Assembly (NCBI GenBank): GCA_037957365.1
Contig: JARHVA010001189.1
Span: 2,889,501 to 2,953,500, forward strand
Length of the DNA: 64,000 nt
Origin: Torreya grandis
Taxonomy: Eukaryota; Streptophyta; Pinopsida; Cupressales; Taxaceae
Direction of reading: 5' to 3'
The position numbers and the translations under genes are program-made. Below, in pieces: positions 48,870 to 61,164 of this stretch. Under the pieces are notes generated by a model. The model did no database searches and was not told the DNA's origin. It was given only the letters and a program-made list of their open reading frames with translations. How positions within the stretch are numbered: the first letter of the stretch is position 1; each line of letters opens with the position of its first letter.

Positions 48870-51100
48870 TGCCTATAACAAAGACCAACATGTGACCAAT
48901 TTAGAAAGAAGCAAATGGGGCAAGTTTTCTCCTAATTGACTTAGACCTTACATCAACACATAAGCATGGATTAGGGACTTATCATCTATCTTCTTTCTAA
49001 GGTTGGTCAAAACTTGAGCCCCTTAATGCCTTATGTCTACGACCATTTTACTGTTAGTCAAGTAATCATTCACCTGACGTTTAACTTGAGCTCATCCCTT
49101 GAGTAATTCCCATCATCTTCATTCTTATTCCTTTCAACCCTTTTGTCAAGCATGAATACTTTGTCCTAATAAAAGAGAAACCCTCTACACCGTTATAGCC
49201 TAGTCCATGACAAAAGTCCAATAAAAAAACAAACATAAACTGGGATGCCTATATACCAAAGGTCATAAACTATACATGTAGACTGCTCCCTCGAAGGACA
49301 GCTACATCAACATCATTACTGTAATTAATAGACTGCTCCATTGAAGGACAACTATCCACAGACATTCTAGCATACAGAGCCAATATAGACCATTCCCTTG
49401 AAGGATGGCTATGACCAAATTTTGCTACATACACAACACCCTCTAAAAAGCTTCTCATACCGATTAGCTTCAACATGACCACATAATAAAACAACATCCC
49501 CAAGTAGACTTCTCGTATTGATCAGTCTACAAACTATTAAGTCATGGACTTGTCTATAGTCATTCTCAGGGTCACCTATTAAAGGGGCAAAGCTATCCTT
49601 ACTAAAAAAGGGTTACGCTATCCTGACATATCACATAATCACACTTATCACCCCAACATACTCAAGGGATTTCGAGCTCACTTAATGTCAAGTGATTCGA
49701 CTACTTCTCTAAACAAACCAACAGGTCAAATGATGTAATGCATGAATGGGGCTTTTGTTTCCAAAAACCTTATCTATGCTATCATTATAGTCCTTGTCAA
49801 TGGAAGAGCAATGCACCTTTCACTTTTTACACTTCAGTCACATACAACTAAATCATTTTATAACCCAACCAAACCAACCAAACCTTTTTCAGACCACTAA
49901 CATTATCATAGCCCATTTACACTAGTTTCTATGGAAAACAATACACATGGAAACTATCGACCACACAATTTATGCCAGCATAAACCATTACTTGCTAAAC
50001 CATAAATATACGCAATTCATTTTTATCATACACCATCACCAATATGGAAAATTTCTAGGGATGAAAGACCACATCACCAATGTTACAGAATACACCATCA
50101 CATAATATGGAAAATGCTGTAACATCATCATATCTTCATCATTTCAAGCATGTACCATCACACATATGGGAAATGCTGACATCTCTAACATAAAAAACTA
50201 TCGACCACTTTGACCCTTTCTCTGAACTACATTGGTCTGATGCCTCTTACAATAGGGCTATGTAGGCAGCACTCAGTCTTCTGAGGTTAGCTTGGCCATT
50301 CACCCATTCGTCTCCCTAATGATGATGACCATTTTCATTCATCCATCTACTTGACGGACCATCCATCTAACCTTTAACCACATCATGACCAATCAACCCA
50401 CCCTGACACTTTAGAAGTCACTTTCGACTTCTCACGGGGCACACTGGAGATCACATACATCTCCTTGACCACAACAAACAACCTTTAAGCTCACTTATAT
50501 CTCAATCTGACTCAACCAATGACCATGGAGATTACGCCTATCTCCTTAGACCATGACCACTTTTGAGACAACTCTGCCTTAGTTGTTTTGATTACATATA
50601 TGCTACCTCATGAATAGATAGCAAAATTGTGTACACCTCATATTTGTGACCCTCACAAGTATCAGATCGCGCTCCAGTTGATCCCCACTACTTGTGACAT
50701 TTTTGTGTTTTCCAGGAGCACTTCCTAAGCCTAGGATACTTGGAACATGATGACCATTAGAGCTACAACTTTGATCATTTAACCCAATCAGTGATTACTA
50801 AATGCTGGGGACCAGTTATTTTGATTTTAGCACTCCTCGACCTTTGACTGTGACAATTTAACCTATCTATCCCATGAAGTGGTATATGTGCAATCTCAAC
50901 TATTACAATGTTCACTCTCCAACTTCACCATATCCATCCACTGCCTATAAAATTGACACCCAATATCAAGTTACCTTCCCTCGACTCCCACTTTGAGGGG
51001 GAATACGTTATCTCATATTTGGGGCAACCTACACCTTATCTCATATGTGGGGCATCTACTACTATTTTTTTCTTGTAGTTCATCTCGAACAACCAACAAG
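48870..51100 (+). other. Noncoding 3' part of unit 1
   Basis: 2.2 kb with no conserved frame. It contains three copies of a GACTGCTCCCTCGAAGGACA-like motif at 49281-49413, three copies of an ACCATCACATATGGRAAATG-like motif at 50030-50180, and two small hairpins GGAGAT...ATCTCC at 50446-50464 and 50527-50545. The motif GGGCTATGTAGGCAGC is at 50261. All recur in unit 2. The antisense frame 49270-49503 covers the first repeats and was not called. Confidence 0.7.
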
Positions 51101-51115
51101 ACAAAAAGGGGCAAA
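51101..51115 (+). other. Polypurine tract before LTR 2
   Basis: ACAAAAAGGGGCAAA directly before TGTAGACACC. It primes plus-strand synthesis of unit 1, and the counterpart before LTR 3 is at 59730-59743. Confidence 0.85.
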
Positions 51116-52527
51116 TGTAGACACCTAAATTGTGTCGACACCCCTTAGTCCTAACCCACATCTTATTAATTTAAAAATAAATAACTTATTTTAAATTATG
51201 ACCTCACCCTGACACATCACCTAGAACACCTCACCTAGGACACCTTGCCTTGGACCATTTCCCACCCTATGACTCACCTTGAGACTAAGTCATCCACCTT
51301 AGACCTATTCTCACTCCTTTCCAACTGCCTAACCAACTCTCATGCATATTTAGCTTGACCTTTAACAATTCTCCAACGGACTATGCACTTGGTGGATGGA
51401 GAATGGGCTTGTTAGCCCTTTTACTTATTCTCCACCCACCAATGTCAGTCAAATGTCGGCTGATGCTGGCAGGATCACCGACGTCGATTTACTTAAACTG
51501 AGTTCTAACCTCTCGCTCAGGCTAATCATGAATCTCAAATCAACTTCCTCTTAGATGCTTCTCTCTTAGACTCTGGGACTCTTTCTCACATGGATTGGGC
51601 TCTCTCTCTCTTCCTCATGGACTCTAAGACATCAACAGGCATCAAACTTCAACTAATGCTCCTTTAGCCATAGAGACTCTACACTAGTCACTCCAAATTG
51701 GACTGAAACATTGCATGGGGTAACAGGCACAAGTGTTCGATATCTTGGTTCTTCTTTTCATTAGAGCTAAGTATTTATTCCCCCCTTTCATTCCAATAAT
51801 TTAGAATAACTTAGTCAATTTTCTATCTCTAAATACTACTAGACCAGACCCGACCTTGAACCAGACCTGACCTTCAACCAAACCCAACGTTCAACCAGAC
51901 CCAACTTTCTTCCTGGAGAGGCTATAAAGCCTTCCTTTTATCTTAACCCTTTTTTACAACCTATCATCTACCTTTGTCCTTCTGCAGACCTTATTTATTT
52001 CCCTGCAACCCTGCACAGACCCAGACTCCTACCAGACCCCTCAGTCGACCATAAACCTGTCCAAGGCCATTGCCTTGACTGATATCGACCACTACCCATA
52101 CCGACGCTAGCAGCCTAACTGACGTCGACAACTTGACCAACTGACACCAGTAAGACTACCAACATTGGTGACTATGGTAGACTGACTGCAAGGAAATAGG
52201 TATGCATTATCTAATTTCCTCTTTGTTAGTCATTTGTCATTTCTTTATTTCTAACACTTTTAATTATAAACAGTGGACTGTCATCCCTCAAGGAAGTCTT
52301 TGCACTTCTGAGACTAAGCATATTACTTGGCAATCTACCACATCTATCTTTAACATTTTTTTGTTCAAGTCTTCTTATCTATAGGTGTCATCCTCCATAG
52401 CCAAAGAGGAGCTCCTTCAATCGTCTAGATACGGTGTGTAGCTTAATTCAGGTACGTACAAACCCCTGACCATTATCTTAATTTCTTATTTCTTCTAAAT
52501 ATTAAATAGCGAAAATGAGTAGAAACA
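51116..52527 (+). repeat. Array LTR 2, shared by both units
   Basis: TGTAGACACCTAAATTGTGT start, GTAGAAACA end. It is preceded by a polypurine tract and followed by a primer-like site, so it is in position to be the 3' LTR of unit 1 and the 5' LTR of unit 2. Repeats at 51844-51911, TATA box at 51923-51929. No target duplication lies on either side of it. Confidence 0.93.
51923..51929 (+). promoter_or_regulatory. TATA box of array LTR 2
   Basis: TATAAAG in GAGGCTATAAAGCCTTCC, as in LTRs 1 and 3. Confidence 0.7.
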
Positions 52528-52530
52528 TTT

Positions 52531-52549
52531 TGGCACGCCTGGTGGGACC
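52531..52549 (+). other. Primer-binding-like site, unit 2
   Basis: TGGCACGCCTGGTGGGACC, three bases after LTR 2. One base differs from the unit 1 site (CG against TG), consistent with deamination of the unit 1 copy. Confidence 0.6.
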
Positions 52550-53690
52550 CCTGGAGTTTCCTTAGGTTCATTTCTTTTCCTTCTAAAGGCAATCATTCAT
52601 ATAGATGCATTAGGGAAATTTTCTCTCCTTGCATCCTTTTTCTTTCTTTTTACTTTCCAAAAGACATCATAAGCAAGTTAAAAAGAATCTTTCTTTTTCT
52701 TCTTGTCACCTTTCCTCTTGCATCTTAGAGTAGTGAAATTCATGCTCTTAACCTTTTCTTCACTTGTCTGCATCTGAACAAACATTTCAATTTGGGTTAA
52801 AAGTTAAATGCATTTCACACCTACTTGAATGCATATTTAGCTCATCTAGTAATTAACTGCATTATGAATAAATCATAGTGCACTTATGTTACACGATTTG
52901 ACCACATTCACAATCAAACATATAACATAACTGAGACAAGGCCCAATGAGGATTTCACCACCTAGCAGATACCTTACCCTTCCCAGTGATCCTACTTAGA
53001 CTTCACAACCAAGGGGAGAACCCACTCTGTTCTCTGGCAGAGTATAAACTCTAGGGGAAGTATATACTGGCTAAGCGACCCAGCTTGGCTCTGGGCTCGT
53101 GAAGTGAGGGGAGCAAGCCCCTAGTACTAGGCCACATACAAAACCCAATACAAAATTTTTGAGCACCAAAACTAACCCAAAACTAGCCTTAGACTGCTTC
53201 TTTTAGGACCCGTTCTAAAAGCCCATCCCTAACATATTCTTCTAAGGCATAAGCCACCATGACTCTAAAAATTTATTCTTAGGAATTATACATTTAGAGG
53301 TTGCTTACATTCATCTTTTCTACTATTTTTATCTAGTTTTTTGAGCTGGTAAGGACACATTACTTTGAATTCTAAAATAACTCAGAATTTCTCTTTTTCT
53401 TCCAAATTTTTTTAGTTTTTTGAGTTTCTAGAAACACACAGACACTGACATTAGTTTTTTAACCGACGTCAACAACTTTTACTCACCGACATAAGTTTTT
53501 CCCACTGACATCAGCAACTTATCGTCACCGACATCAGTTTTTTTGCCAACATCGGTTACTGTCAACATACTTTTTTCAAAACAACAAGCTTAAAACCTAA
53601 CCTTTTTGCTATCAAACACACATTCTAACCACTTCTGGTTTTCTAAAATTGAAATACATAGTTTTTGAAACCTAGACCCTTTTGCCTTGG
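52550..53690 (+). other. Leader of unit 2
   Basis: Aligns with 43937-45077 throughout, including the CCGACATCAGTTTTT-type repeats at 53450-53570. No conserved frame. Confidence 0.7.
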
Positions 53691-56600
53691 ATGGATTTGA
53701 CATGTAGTCAAGCCAAATCCCTTATTGACCATGCGAGGCAACAAGCACTTCTGCGTTCACCTTTTATATCTAGTCACCAAATGGAGTATATTTCAGATAT
53801 TGATCATATTCCTATCTAGCCTATCTCTAACCAACATCCAATTATTCCTGAAGGGGATCAAAACTTTGAGAGACTCCTTGACAACAATGCCAAGGCTCTC
53901 CAACATTATCTCGCAAGAATCCAAATGCGAGATCCTTTAGGTACCCCTGTTTATGGGATGCCAACTTCCTTGGTTGAAGCGGTAATGGTCTCAACAGCCT
54001 CCGCTACCCAACCCATTATAACTTAGGCTATTACCTCGACCATTAACCTGACCATGACCAATGTCCACAATTGGGCCTCCACTTCCATTCCTGGACCTAC
54101 CTCCACTAGGGTTTTCATACCCCCTCAACCACAGACAATTCAATCAAGTTTGACACCTTTTCAAAACTTGGTTGTCTCTAACCCACACACTCTTACACCT
54201 ATAAATGTGGGAGTGACTACCTACCCCTTTACCAATGCTACCATTCAACCACTTTTGGTAGTATCTAGTCAAATTGTGCCCCCCAACTTCACGGCACAAG
54301 CCCCCTTGACCTCAACATCAATCCCTATGACGAACTACCAATATGTTGCGCCTATGCAAGCACAACTAGGTATGTCATATGCCCCTCCTAACACCTTTTA
54401 AGTACCCTACAACTTAGGGGATGCCCCACCTACCAATCTGTCAGTCGATCTAATAAAGATGCTAATGGATAAGATGTATAACCTTGAGACATCCATTTCT
54501 AGTTTAAGCAATGTTCTTTCATACGAAAAAATATGCAATGAACCCATTCACCCTTCAGTCCCTATTAAACCATATCCTAGCCAGTGGGAACTCCCAAAAT
54601 TTACTCACTTTTAGAGTAAAGAGGACCCACAACAACATCTGTTTAAACATGCTTGTTACCTTATAGCCCATGATGATGCATTATTACTTCACACGTTCCC
54701 CATGTCACTTTCGAGAGCCGCCCTTGACTGGTATAGCTCTATTACCAGTCATTCTCTCTTTTCCTTCACTCAACTAGCCCAAATATTTCTCGACCACTTT
54801 TTAATTAACATCACTAAGAAGGTCTCCATTACAGACCTCTATTCTATTAAACAATTTGATGATGAGTCAATAGCTGACTTCATTACCCGTTAGAGAGGTT
54901 TGATCAACCAACTCTCCTTTTCATTACCTCAAACTGAGCTCATTGAGCTCTTTTCATGAGCATGTGCTAAGCACATCTCATCTACCTTGCGAGTTCAAAC
55001 ATTCCACACATTTGACAAAGCTTTCACCATGGCCAGAAAGCTTGAACTCTGTGCGATCGAAGAAGACAAGGTCACAATGCGTAATAAAAATACCAACACA
55101 AAATCCAATGACCCTTCTTCATCCAAACCATCTTCTTCTAGCTCCAAGTCTAAAGGATCGACAAACACTGTGGTCCTTAGACCATCATCTTCAACAACAA
55201 CCAACCAATCTCAACCTTCCACATTAGAGTACATCACAAGACAATTTCAACAACGGCATGTATAGTGTCAATATACTCCAATAGGAGAATCATACACTTC
55301 CATCTTGGATAAATTAGTCAAGCAGGGGGTCCTTAATCTCCCTCAAATTTGACCACCTCAATTCAACCCCTCAAAAGTCATCCCTACATGGTATAGGGAA
55401 AATGACTTCTATCACTACCACCGTGTCAATGGTCACGACATAAACAACTGCAAAATATTCAAAAACATTATTCAAGACATGCTGGACAAAGGGGATCTTG
55501 TTTTGGATAACCCAAATCTGCTGGCTAACCAAAACATGGATGTATTTAGACAACCATTCCCTAACCTTCCCCCTGGTTAGCATAACATTTAGACCATAGT
55601 TGATGACCTCCAAGAGCATAATATACACATGGTCGACACGGTTTCTAATCAACCTCTTCCACAGTCTAAAGAGGTTAATCAACCTATTTGTTCACCACAT
55701 GTAGAAGAACTCTCTTCTCCTATTTGTCCACCACAGGTAGAAGAATTCTCTTCTCCTATTTGCCCATCACAGGTAGAAGAATTATCTTCTCCTATTTGTC
55801 CACCACAAGTATAAAAACTCTCTTCTCTTATTTGTCCACCATAGGTAGAAGAACTCTCTTCTCTTATTTATCCATCACCAGTAGAAGAGCCTTCTTATCT
55901 TATTTGCCCATCACAGGTAGAAGAACTCTCTTCTCCTATTTCCCCATCACAGGTAGAAGAACTCTCTTCTCCTATTTGTCCTTTACCAATGGAGGATAAT
56001 CCTTCATCTAGCCCCCTTTCACACATAGGAGAGTCTACTTTGACCTCTCCCATATTGGAGGATGCTTTCATGACACCAATGTCGGTGGTCTCGCCCTCAT
56101 CCTTCTTATCATCAATGGGGGATCATACTTTCCCCGCTACTCAAACACACACAGAAGCCATAACCATCCCATGCCTCTCAAACCTCACTCACTCACAAGT
56201 GAAGGTAGACTTGAACCTAAACCCACACAATAGTAGTCATCACACCATACCAAAGAAGGTTGCTAAACCACGCCAGAGAACTCCTCCTCTACCATCACCA
56301 TTGCCCTCTATTTTGGGCCCACACCCATCCACCTTAATAGGAGTGGTTCCTACTCCAACACCTCACAGAGGCAAATTGCCTCCATTACTCTCTCAACCTA
56401 ACACAAACATACTTCCTCCAAAACATCTAACACATATCAACAACAAAGTGTCATCTACACATGTGACCACACCACCCACAAAAAAGATGATACGACCAAC
56501 TCCCTAAACAACTTCTAAATAGAAGTTGTCAACCCCTATTACAAGAATGAGTAAAAGCCCATTAAGGGGGTCATATGCGTTGATGTTATGACAATTGTTG

Positions 56601-57160
56601 CAGTCATATAGCATCACTCTCCCACCCATTAAACCATACCAACCTCTTAGACCAAAACCATCTTGGTTTGATGACACTAAAATCTGTTGGTATCATCACA
56701 CACTGGGGCATGATACTAAGCATTGCTATGCCCTTAAGGCTGTTATTCACCAACACTTGAAAAAGGACACCCCTCACATTGAGGCTTCTTCTAACCACTT
56801 TTCTGACCAATCATCGACACCATCCCATGCCTCCCAAACCTCTTCACCTATATCAGGATCCCCATACAAGACTATGGTCCCTTTACCACCATCCACTCCT
56901 TTATTTGAAATCAACACAATTGATGTTTCCACTAGGCCCCAAGCTGTGAAGAATAAAGGAAAATACCAAACTTCTACACCTTTGACATATCCATTATTGG
57001 TCAAGACCTCTCAACCAACACAACCCAAGATTTCTATCTTGGACATGTCTCGACCAACATCACTGGGAGAAATTCTTCCTAACCTCTCTAATCCACATGA
57101 CATTTGGTATAAGCAACTTGTGGACTACTTGACATATTTATCATACCTCCTAATCTCTCT
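53691..57160 (+). pseudogene. gag: Gag-like polyprotein of array unit 2, broken
   Basis: Starts with ATG at 53691 (MDLTCSQAKSLIDHARQQ). It has the same in-frame stop at codon 43 (53817) as unit 1 but keeps the frame at the unit 1 deletion site. The Ser/Pro/Thr-rich part is at 54054-54401 and the capsid region at about 54540-55080 (SRAALDWYSSITSHSLFSFT, then ITKKVSITDLYSIKQFDDES). A knuckle-like YHYHRVNGHDINNC lies near 55410. The eight 36-bp repeats, a long open frame (55989-56507) and another of 222 codons (56595-57263) follow. The latter holds ICWYHHTLGHDTKHCYALK, a CCHC-like motif near 56695 typical of plant gypsy gag. Unit 2 is better preserved than unit 1. No protease, RT or RNase H was found. 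Confidence 0.82.
55696..55983 (+). repeat. Eight 36-bp coding repeats, unit 2
   Basis: Eight units of 36 bp in the same frame as in unit 1, coding VEELSSPICP-type blocks. Point changes differ between units, but the number and period are unchanged. Confidence 0.95.
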
Positions 57161-57164
57161 AGCA

Positions 57165-57450
57165 ATGCATGACCAACTTTTATCAAAAGCACTACTCACT
57201 ACACCATGCTGGAAGGACATCTCTACAAGATGGCCTCCTTATCCAATGCCTAACAACCACTAAAACATCCCATGTCATCAAACAAGTCCATGATAGGACT
57301 TGTGGGGGACATTTTAGTGGTAACTCGATTGCCAAGGGCATCCTTTTTCTAGGCTATTATTGGCCCACTATCAACAGAGACTTCAACAACTATGTTCGGC
57401 ATTGTACCAAATGCAAACAACATACTAACCAACATCATACTAACTGACTT
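57165..57450 (+). pseudogene. Integrase zinc-binding remnant, unit 2
   Basis: HHCC domain of a gypsy integrase with all four metal ligands: His at 57289 and 57307 in VHDRTCGGHFSG, and the pair in RHCTKCKQHTN (first Cys at 57402). GYYWPTINRDFNNYV lies between. The preceding helix YTMLEGHLYK is in another frame, so one frameshift separates them. The domain helps integrase form multimers and bind LTR ends. The DDE core that should follow is missing: the sequence passes to a C-terminal-like remnant (RRKWGKFAPN near 57510) and then to the noncoding 3' part. Confidence 0.82.
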
Positions 57451-59729
57451 CACAACCAACATCGACCAAAACCTATCTACAACAAAGACCAACATGTGAC
57501 CAATTTAGAAAGAAGAAAATGGGGCAAGTTTGCTCCTAATTGACTCAACCTTACATCAACACACAAGCATGGATTATGGACTTATCGTCTGTCTTCTTTT
57601 GAAGGCTAGTCAAAACTTGAGCCCCTTAATGCCTTAAATCTCTGACCATCTTACTGTTAGTCAAGTAATCATTCACTTGACGTTTAACTTGAGCTCATCC
57701 CTTGAGTAATTCCCATCATCATCATTCTTATTCCTTTCAACCCTTTTTCCCAACATTAGTTAACCCTTTTGTCAAGCATGAATGATTTATCCTAATAAAA
57801 GGGAAACCCTCTACACCGCTATAGCCTAGTCAATGACAAAAGTCCAATAAAAAAACAAACATAAACTAGGATGCCTATATTCCAAAGGTCATAAACTATA
57901 CATGTAGATTGCTCTCTTGAAGGATAGCTACATCAACATCATTGCTGTAATTAATAGACTGCTCCCTTGAAGGACATCTATCCACATACATTCTAGCATA
58001 CAAAGCCAATATAGACCATTCCCTCAAAGGATGGCTATGACCAAATTTTTCTACATACACAACACCCTCTAAAAAGCTTCTCATACTGATTAGCTTCAAC
58101 ATGACCACATAATAAAACAACATCCCCAAGTAGACTTCTCGTATTGATCAGTCTACAAACTATTAAGTCATGGACTTGTTTATAGTCATTCTCAAAGTCA
58201 CCTATAAAAGGGGCAAAGCTATCCCTACTAAAAAAGGGTTACGCTAACCTGACATATCACATAATCACACTTATCACCCCAACATACTCAAGGGATTTTG
58301 AGCTCACTTAACTTCAAGTGATTTGATTACTTCTTTAACACAAACCAATAGGTCAAACAACGCAATGCATGAATGGGGCTTTTGTTTCCAAAAACCTTAT
58401 TTATGCTATCATTATAGTCCTTGTCAATGAAAGAGCAATGCACCTTTCACTTCTTACACTTCGGTCACATACAACCAAATCATTTTATAACCCAACCAAA
58501 CCAACCAAACCTTTTTCAGACCACTAACATTATCATAGCCCATTCACACTAGTTTCTATGGAAAACAATACATATGGAAACTATCAACCACACAATTTGT
58601 GCCAGCATAAACCATTACTTGCTGAAGCATAAATATACACAATTCATTTTTAGCATACACCATTACCAATATGGAAAATTGCTAGGGATGAAAGACCACA
58701 TCACCAATGTTACAGAATACACCATCACATAATATGGAAAAGGTTGTAACATCATCATATCTTCATCATTTCAAGCATGTACCATCACACATATGGGAAA
58801 TGCTGACATCTCTAACATAACCAACTATCGACCACTTTGACCCTTTCTCTGAACTACATTGGTCTGATGCCTCTTACAGCAAGGGCTATGTAGGCAACAC
58901 TCAGTCTTCTAAGGTTAGCTCGGCCATTCGCTCATTCATCTCCCTAATGACAATGACCATTTTCATTTGTCCATCTACTTGATGGACCAACCATCTAACC
59001 TTTAACCACATCATGACCAATCAACCTACCCTGACACTATAGAAGTCACTTTTGACTTCTCATGGGGCACACTGGAGATCACATACATCTCCCTGACCAC
59101 AACAAACAACCCTTGAGCTCACTTATATCTCAATCTGACTCAACCAATGACCATGGAGATTACACCTATCTCCTTAGACCATGACCACTTTTGAGACAAC
59201 TCTACCTTAATTGTTTTGATTGCATATACGCTACCTCATGAATAGATAACAAAATTGTGTGCACCTCATATTTGTGACCCTCACAAGCATCGAATCGTGC
59301 TCCAATTGATCCCCACTACTTGTGACATTTTCATGTTTTCTAGGAGCACTTCCAAAGTCTAGGATACTTGGAACATGATGACCATTAGATCTACAACTTT
59401 GATCGTTTGACCCAATTAGTGATGACTAAATGCTAGGGACTGGTTATTTCAATTTTAGCACTCGTCAACATTTGACTGCAATAATTTGACCTATCTATCC
59501 CGTGTAGTGGTATACGCACAATCTTAACTATTGCAATGTTCACTCTCCAACTTCACCATATCCATCCACTGCCTATCAAATTGGCACCCGATATTAGGTT
59601 AACTTCCCTCGACTCCCACTTTGAGGGGGAATACCTCATCTCATATTTGGGGGAACCTACACCTTATCTCAAACCTAGGGCATCTACTCCTATTTTTGTC
59701 TTGCAGTTCATCTAGAATAACTAACAAGA
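57451..59729 (+). other. Noncoding 3' part of unit 2
   Basis: Aligns with the unit 1 3' part, with the same three short repeat groups (57905-58050, 58655-58810) and hairpins near 59075 and 59155. It keeps a 27-bp stretch near 57744-57770 that unit 1 lacks. The antisense frame 57896-58129 is the counterpart of the one in unit 1 and has no supporting motif. Confidence 0.7.
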
Positions 59730-59743
59730 TAAAAAGGGGAAAA
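59730..59743 (+). other. Polypurine tract before LTR 3
   Basis: TAAAAAGGGGAAAA directly before TGTAGACACC. Confidence 0.85.
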
Positions 59744-61159
59744 TGTAGACACCTAAATTGTGTCGACACCCCTTAGTCTTAACCCACATATTATTAATTT
59801 AAAAATAAACAACTTATTTTAAATTATGACTTCACCTTGACACATCACCTAGAACACCTCACCTACGACACCTCGCCTTAGACCATTTCCCACCCTATGA
59901 CTCACTTTGAGACTAAGTCATCCACCTAAGACCTATTCTCACTCCTTTCCAACTGCCTAACCAACTCTCGTGCGTATTTAGCCTGACCTTTGACAATTCT
60001 CCAATGGATTATGAACTTGACAGATGGAGAATGGGCTTGTTAGCCCTTTTACACATTCTCCACCAGTAGACATCGGTCAAATGTCAGCTGATGTCGGTGG
60101 GATCGATGACTTCAATTTACTTAAATTGAGTTCTAACCTCTCGCTCAGGCTAGTCACGAATCCTGAATCAACTTCCTCTTAGACGCTTCTCTCTTGGACT
60201 CTAGGACTCTTTCTCACACTAATCGAGCTCTCTCTCTCTCTCTTCCTTTCAGACTCTGAGACATCAATAGGAATTAGACTTTAACTAATGCTCCCTTGGC
60301 CATAAAGACTCTACACCAATCACTCCAGATTAGAATCAAGCATTACATGGGGTAACAGGCACAAGTGTTCGACATCTTGGTTCTTCTTTTCATTAGAGCT
60401 AAGTATTTCTTCCCCCCTTTCATTTCAGTAATTTAGAATAACTTAGTCAATTTTCTATCTCTAAATACTACCAGACCAGACCCGACCTTCAACCAGACCT
60501 GACCTTCAACTAAACCCGACCTTCAACCAGACCCAACTTTCTTCCTAGAGAGGCTATAAAGCCTTCCTTTTATCTTGACCCATTTTGACAACCTATCATC
60601 TACCTTTGTCCTTCTGTGGACCTTATTTGTCTCCCTACAACCTTGCATAGAACTAGACTCCTACCAGACCCCTCAGTTGACCATAAACCCATCCAAGGCC
60701 ATTGCCCTGACTGACATCGACCACTACCCATACCGATGCTAGTAGCCTAACTGACATCGGCAACCTGACCAACCGATGCCAGCAAGACTACTGACATCAG
60801 CGACTGTGACAGACCGATTGCAAGGAAATAGGTATGCATTATCTAATTTCTTCTTTGTTAGTCATTTGTCATTTCTTTATTTTTGACACTTTTACTTATA
60901 AATAGTGGATTGTCATCCCTTAAGGAAGTCTTTGCACTTCTGGGATCGAGCATATTGCTTGGCAGTCTACCACATCTATCTTTAACATTTTTTTGTTTAA
61001 GTCTTCTTATCTATAGGTGTCATCCTCCACAGCCAAAGAGGAGCTCCTTTAATCATCTAGATATGATGCACAGCTTAATCCAGGTATGTACAAACCCCTG
61101 ACCATTATCTTAGTTTCTTATTTCTTCTAAATATTAAATAACAAAAATGAGTAGAAACA
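59744..61159 (+). repeat. Array LTR 3
   Basis: TGTAGACACC start, GTAGAAACA end, followed directly by the target duplication GGAAC. Repeats at 60476-60543, TATA box at 60555-60561. Its divergence from LTRs 1 and 2 looks about equal to that between LTRs 1 and 2. Confidence 0.93.
60555..60561 (+). promoter_or_regulatory. TATA box of array LTR 3
   Basis: TATAAAG in the same context as in LTRs 1 and 2. Confidence 0.7.
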
Positions 61160-61164
61160 GGAAC
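61160..61164. repeat. Target-site duplication, right copy (GGAAC)
   Basis: Identical to 42494-42498. It marks the right edge of the array and the point where the interrupted pol resumes. Confidence 0.85.

Larger units (their letters stand above)
42499..61159 (+). mobile_element. Tandem gypsy array: LTR-internal-LTR-internal-LTR
   Basis: Three ~1.41-kb LTRs (42499-43914, 51116-52527, 59744-61159) alternate with two ~7.2-kb internal regions. One perfect target duplication GGAAC flanks the whole array, so it behaves as a single insertion in which the middle LTR serves both units. Each unit has a primer-like site after its left LTR, a 1.15-kb leader, a gag-like coding region, an integrase zinc-binding remnant, a 2.2-kb noncoding 3' part and a polypurine tract. 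Protease, reverse transcriptase, RNase H and the integrase core are absent from both. The long 3' part and large gag suggest the non-chromovirus (Tat-like) side of Ty3/gypsy. The three LTRs and the two units all appear to differ by roughly 7-10 percent, so the tandem state is old. Confidence 0.9.

Noticed and set aside
49270..49503. Antisense frame of 77 codons, also present in unit 2 at 57896-58129
   Set aside because: It is conserved in both units only because the DNA is. It covers short DNA repeats, has no motif, and lies antisense to the element.
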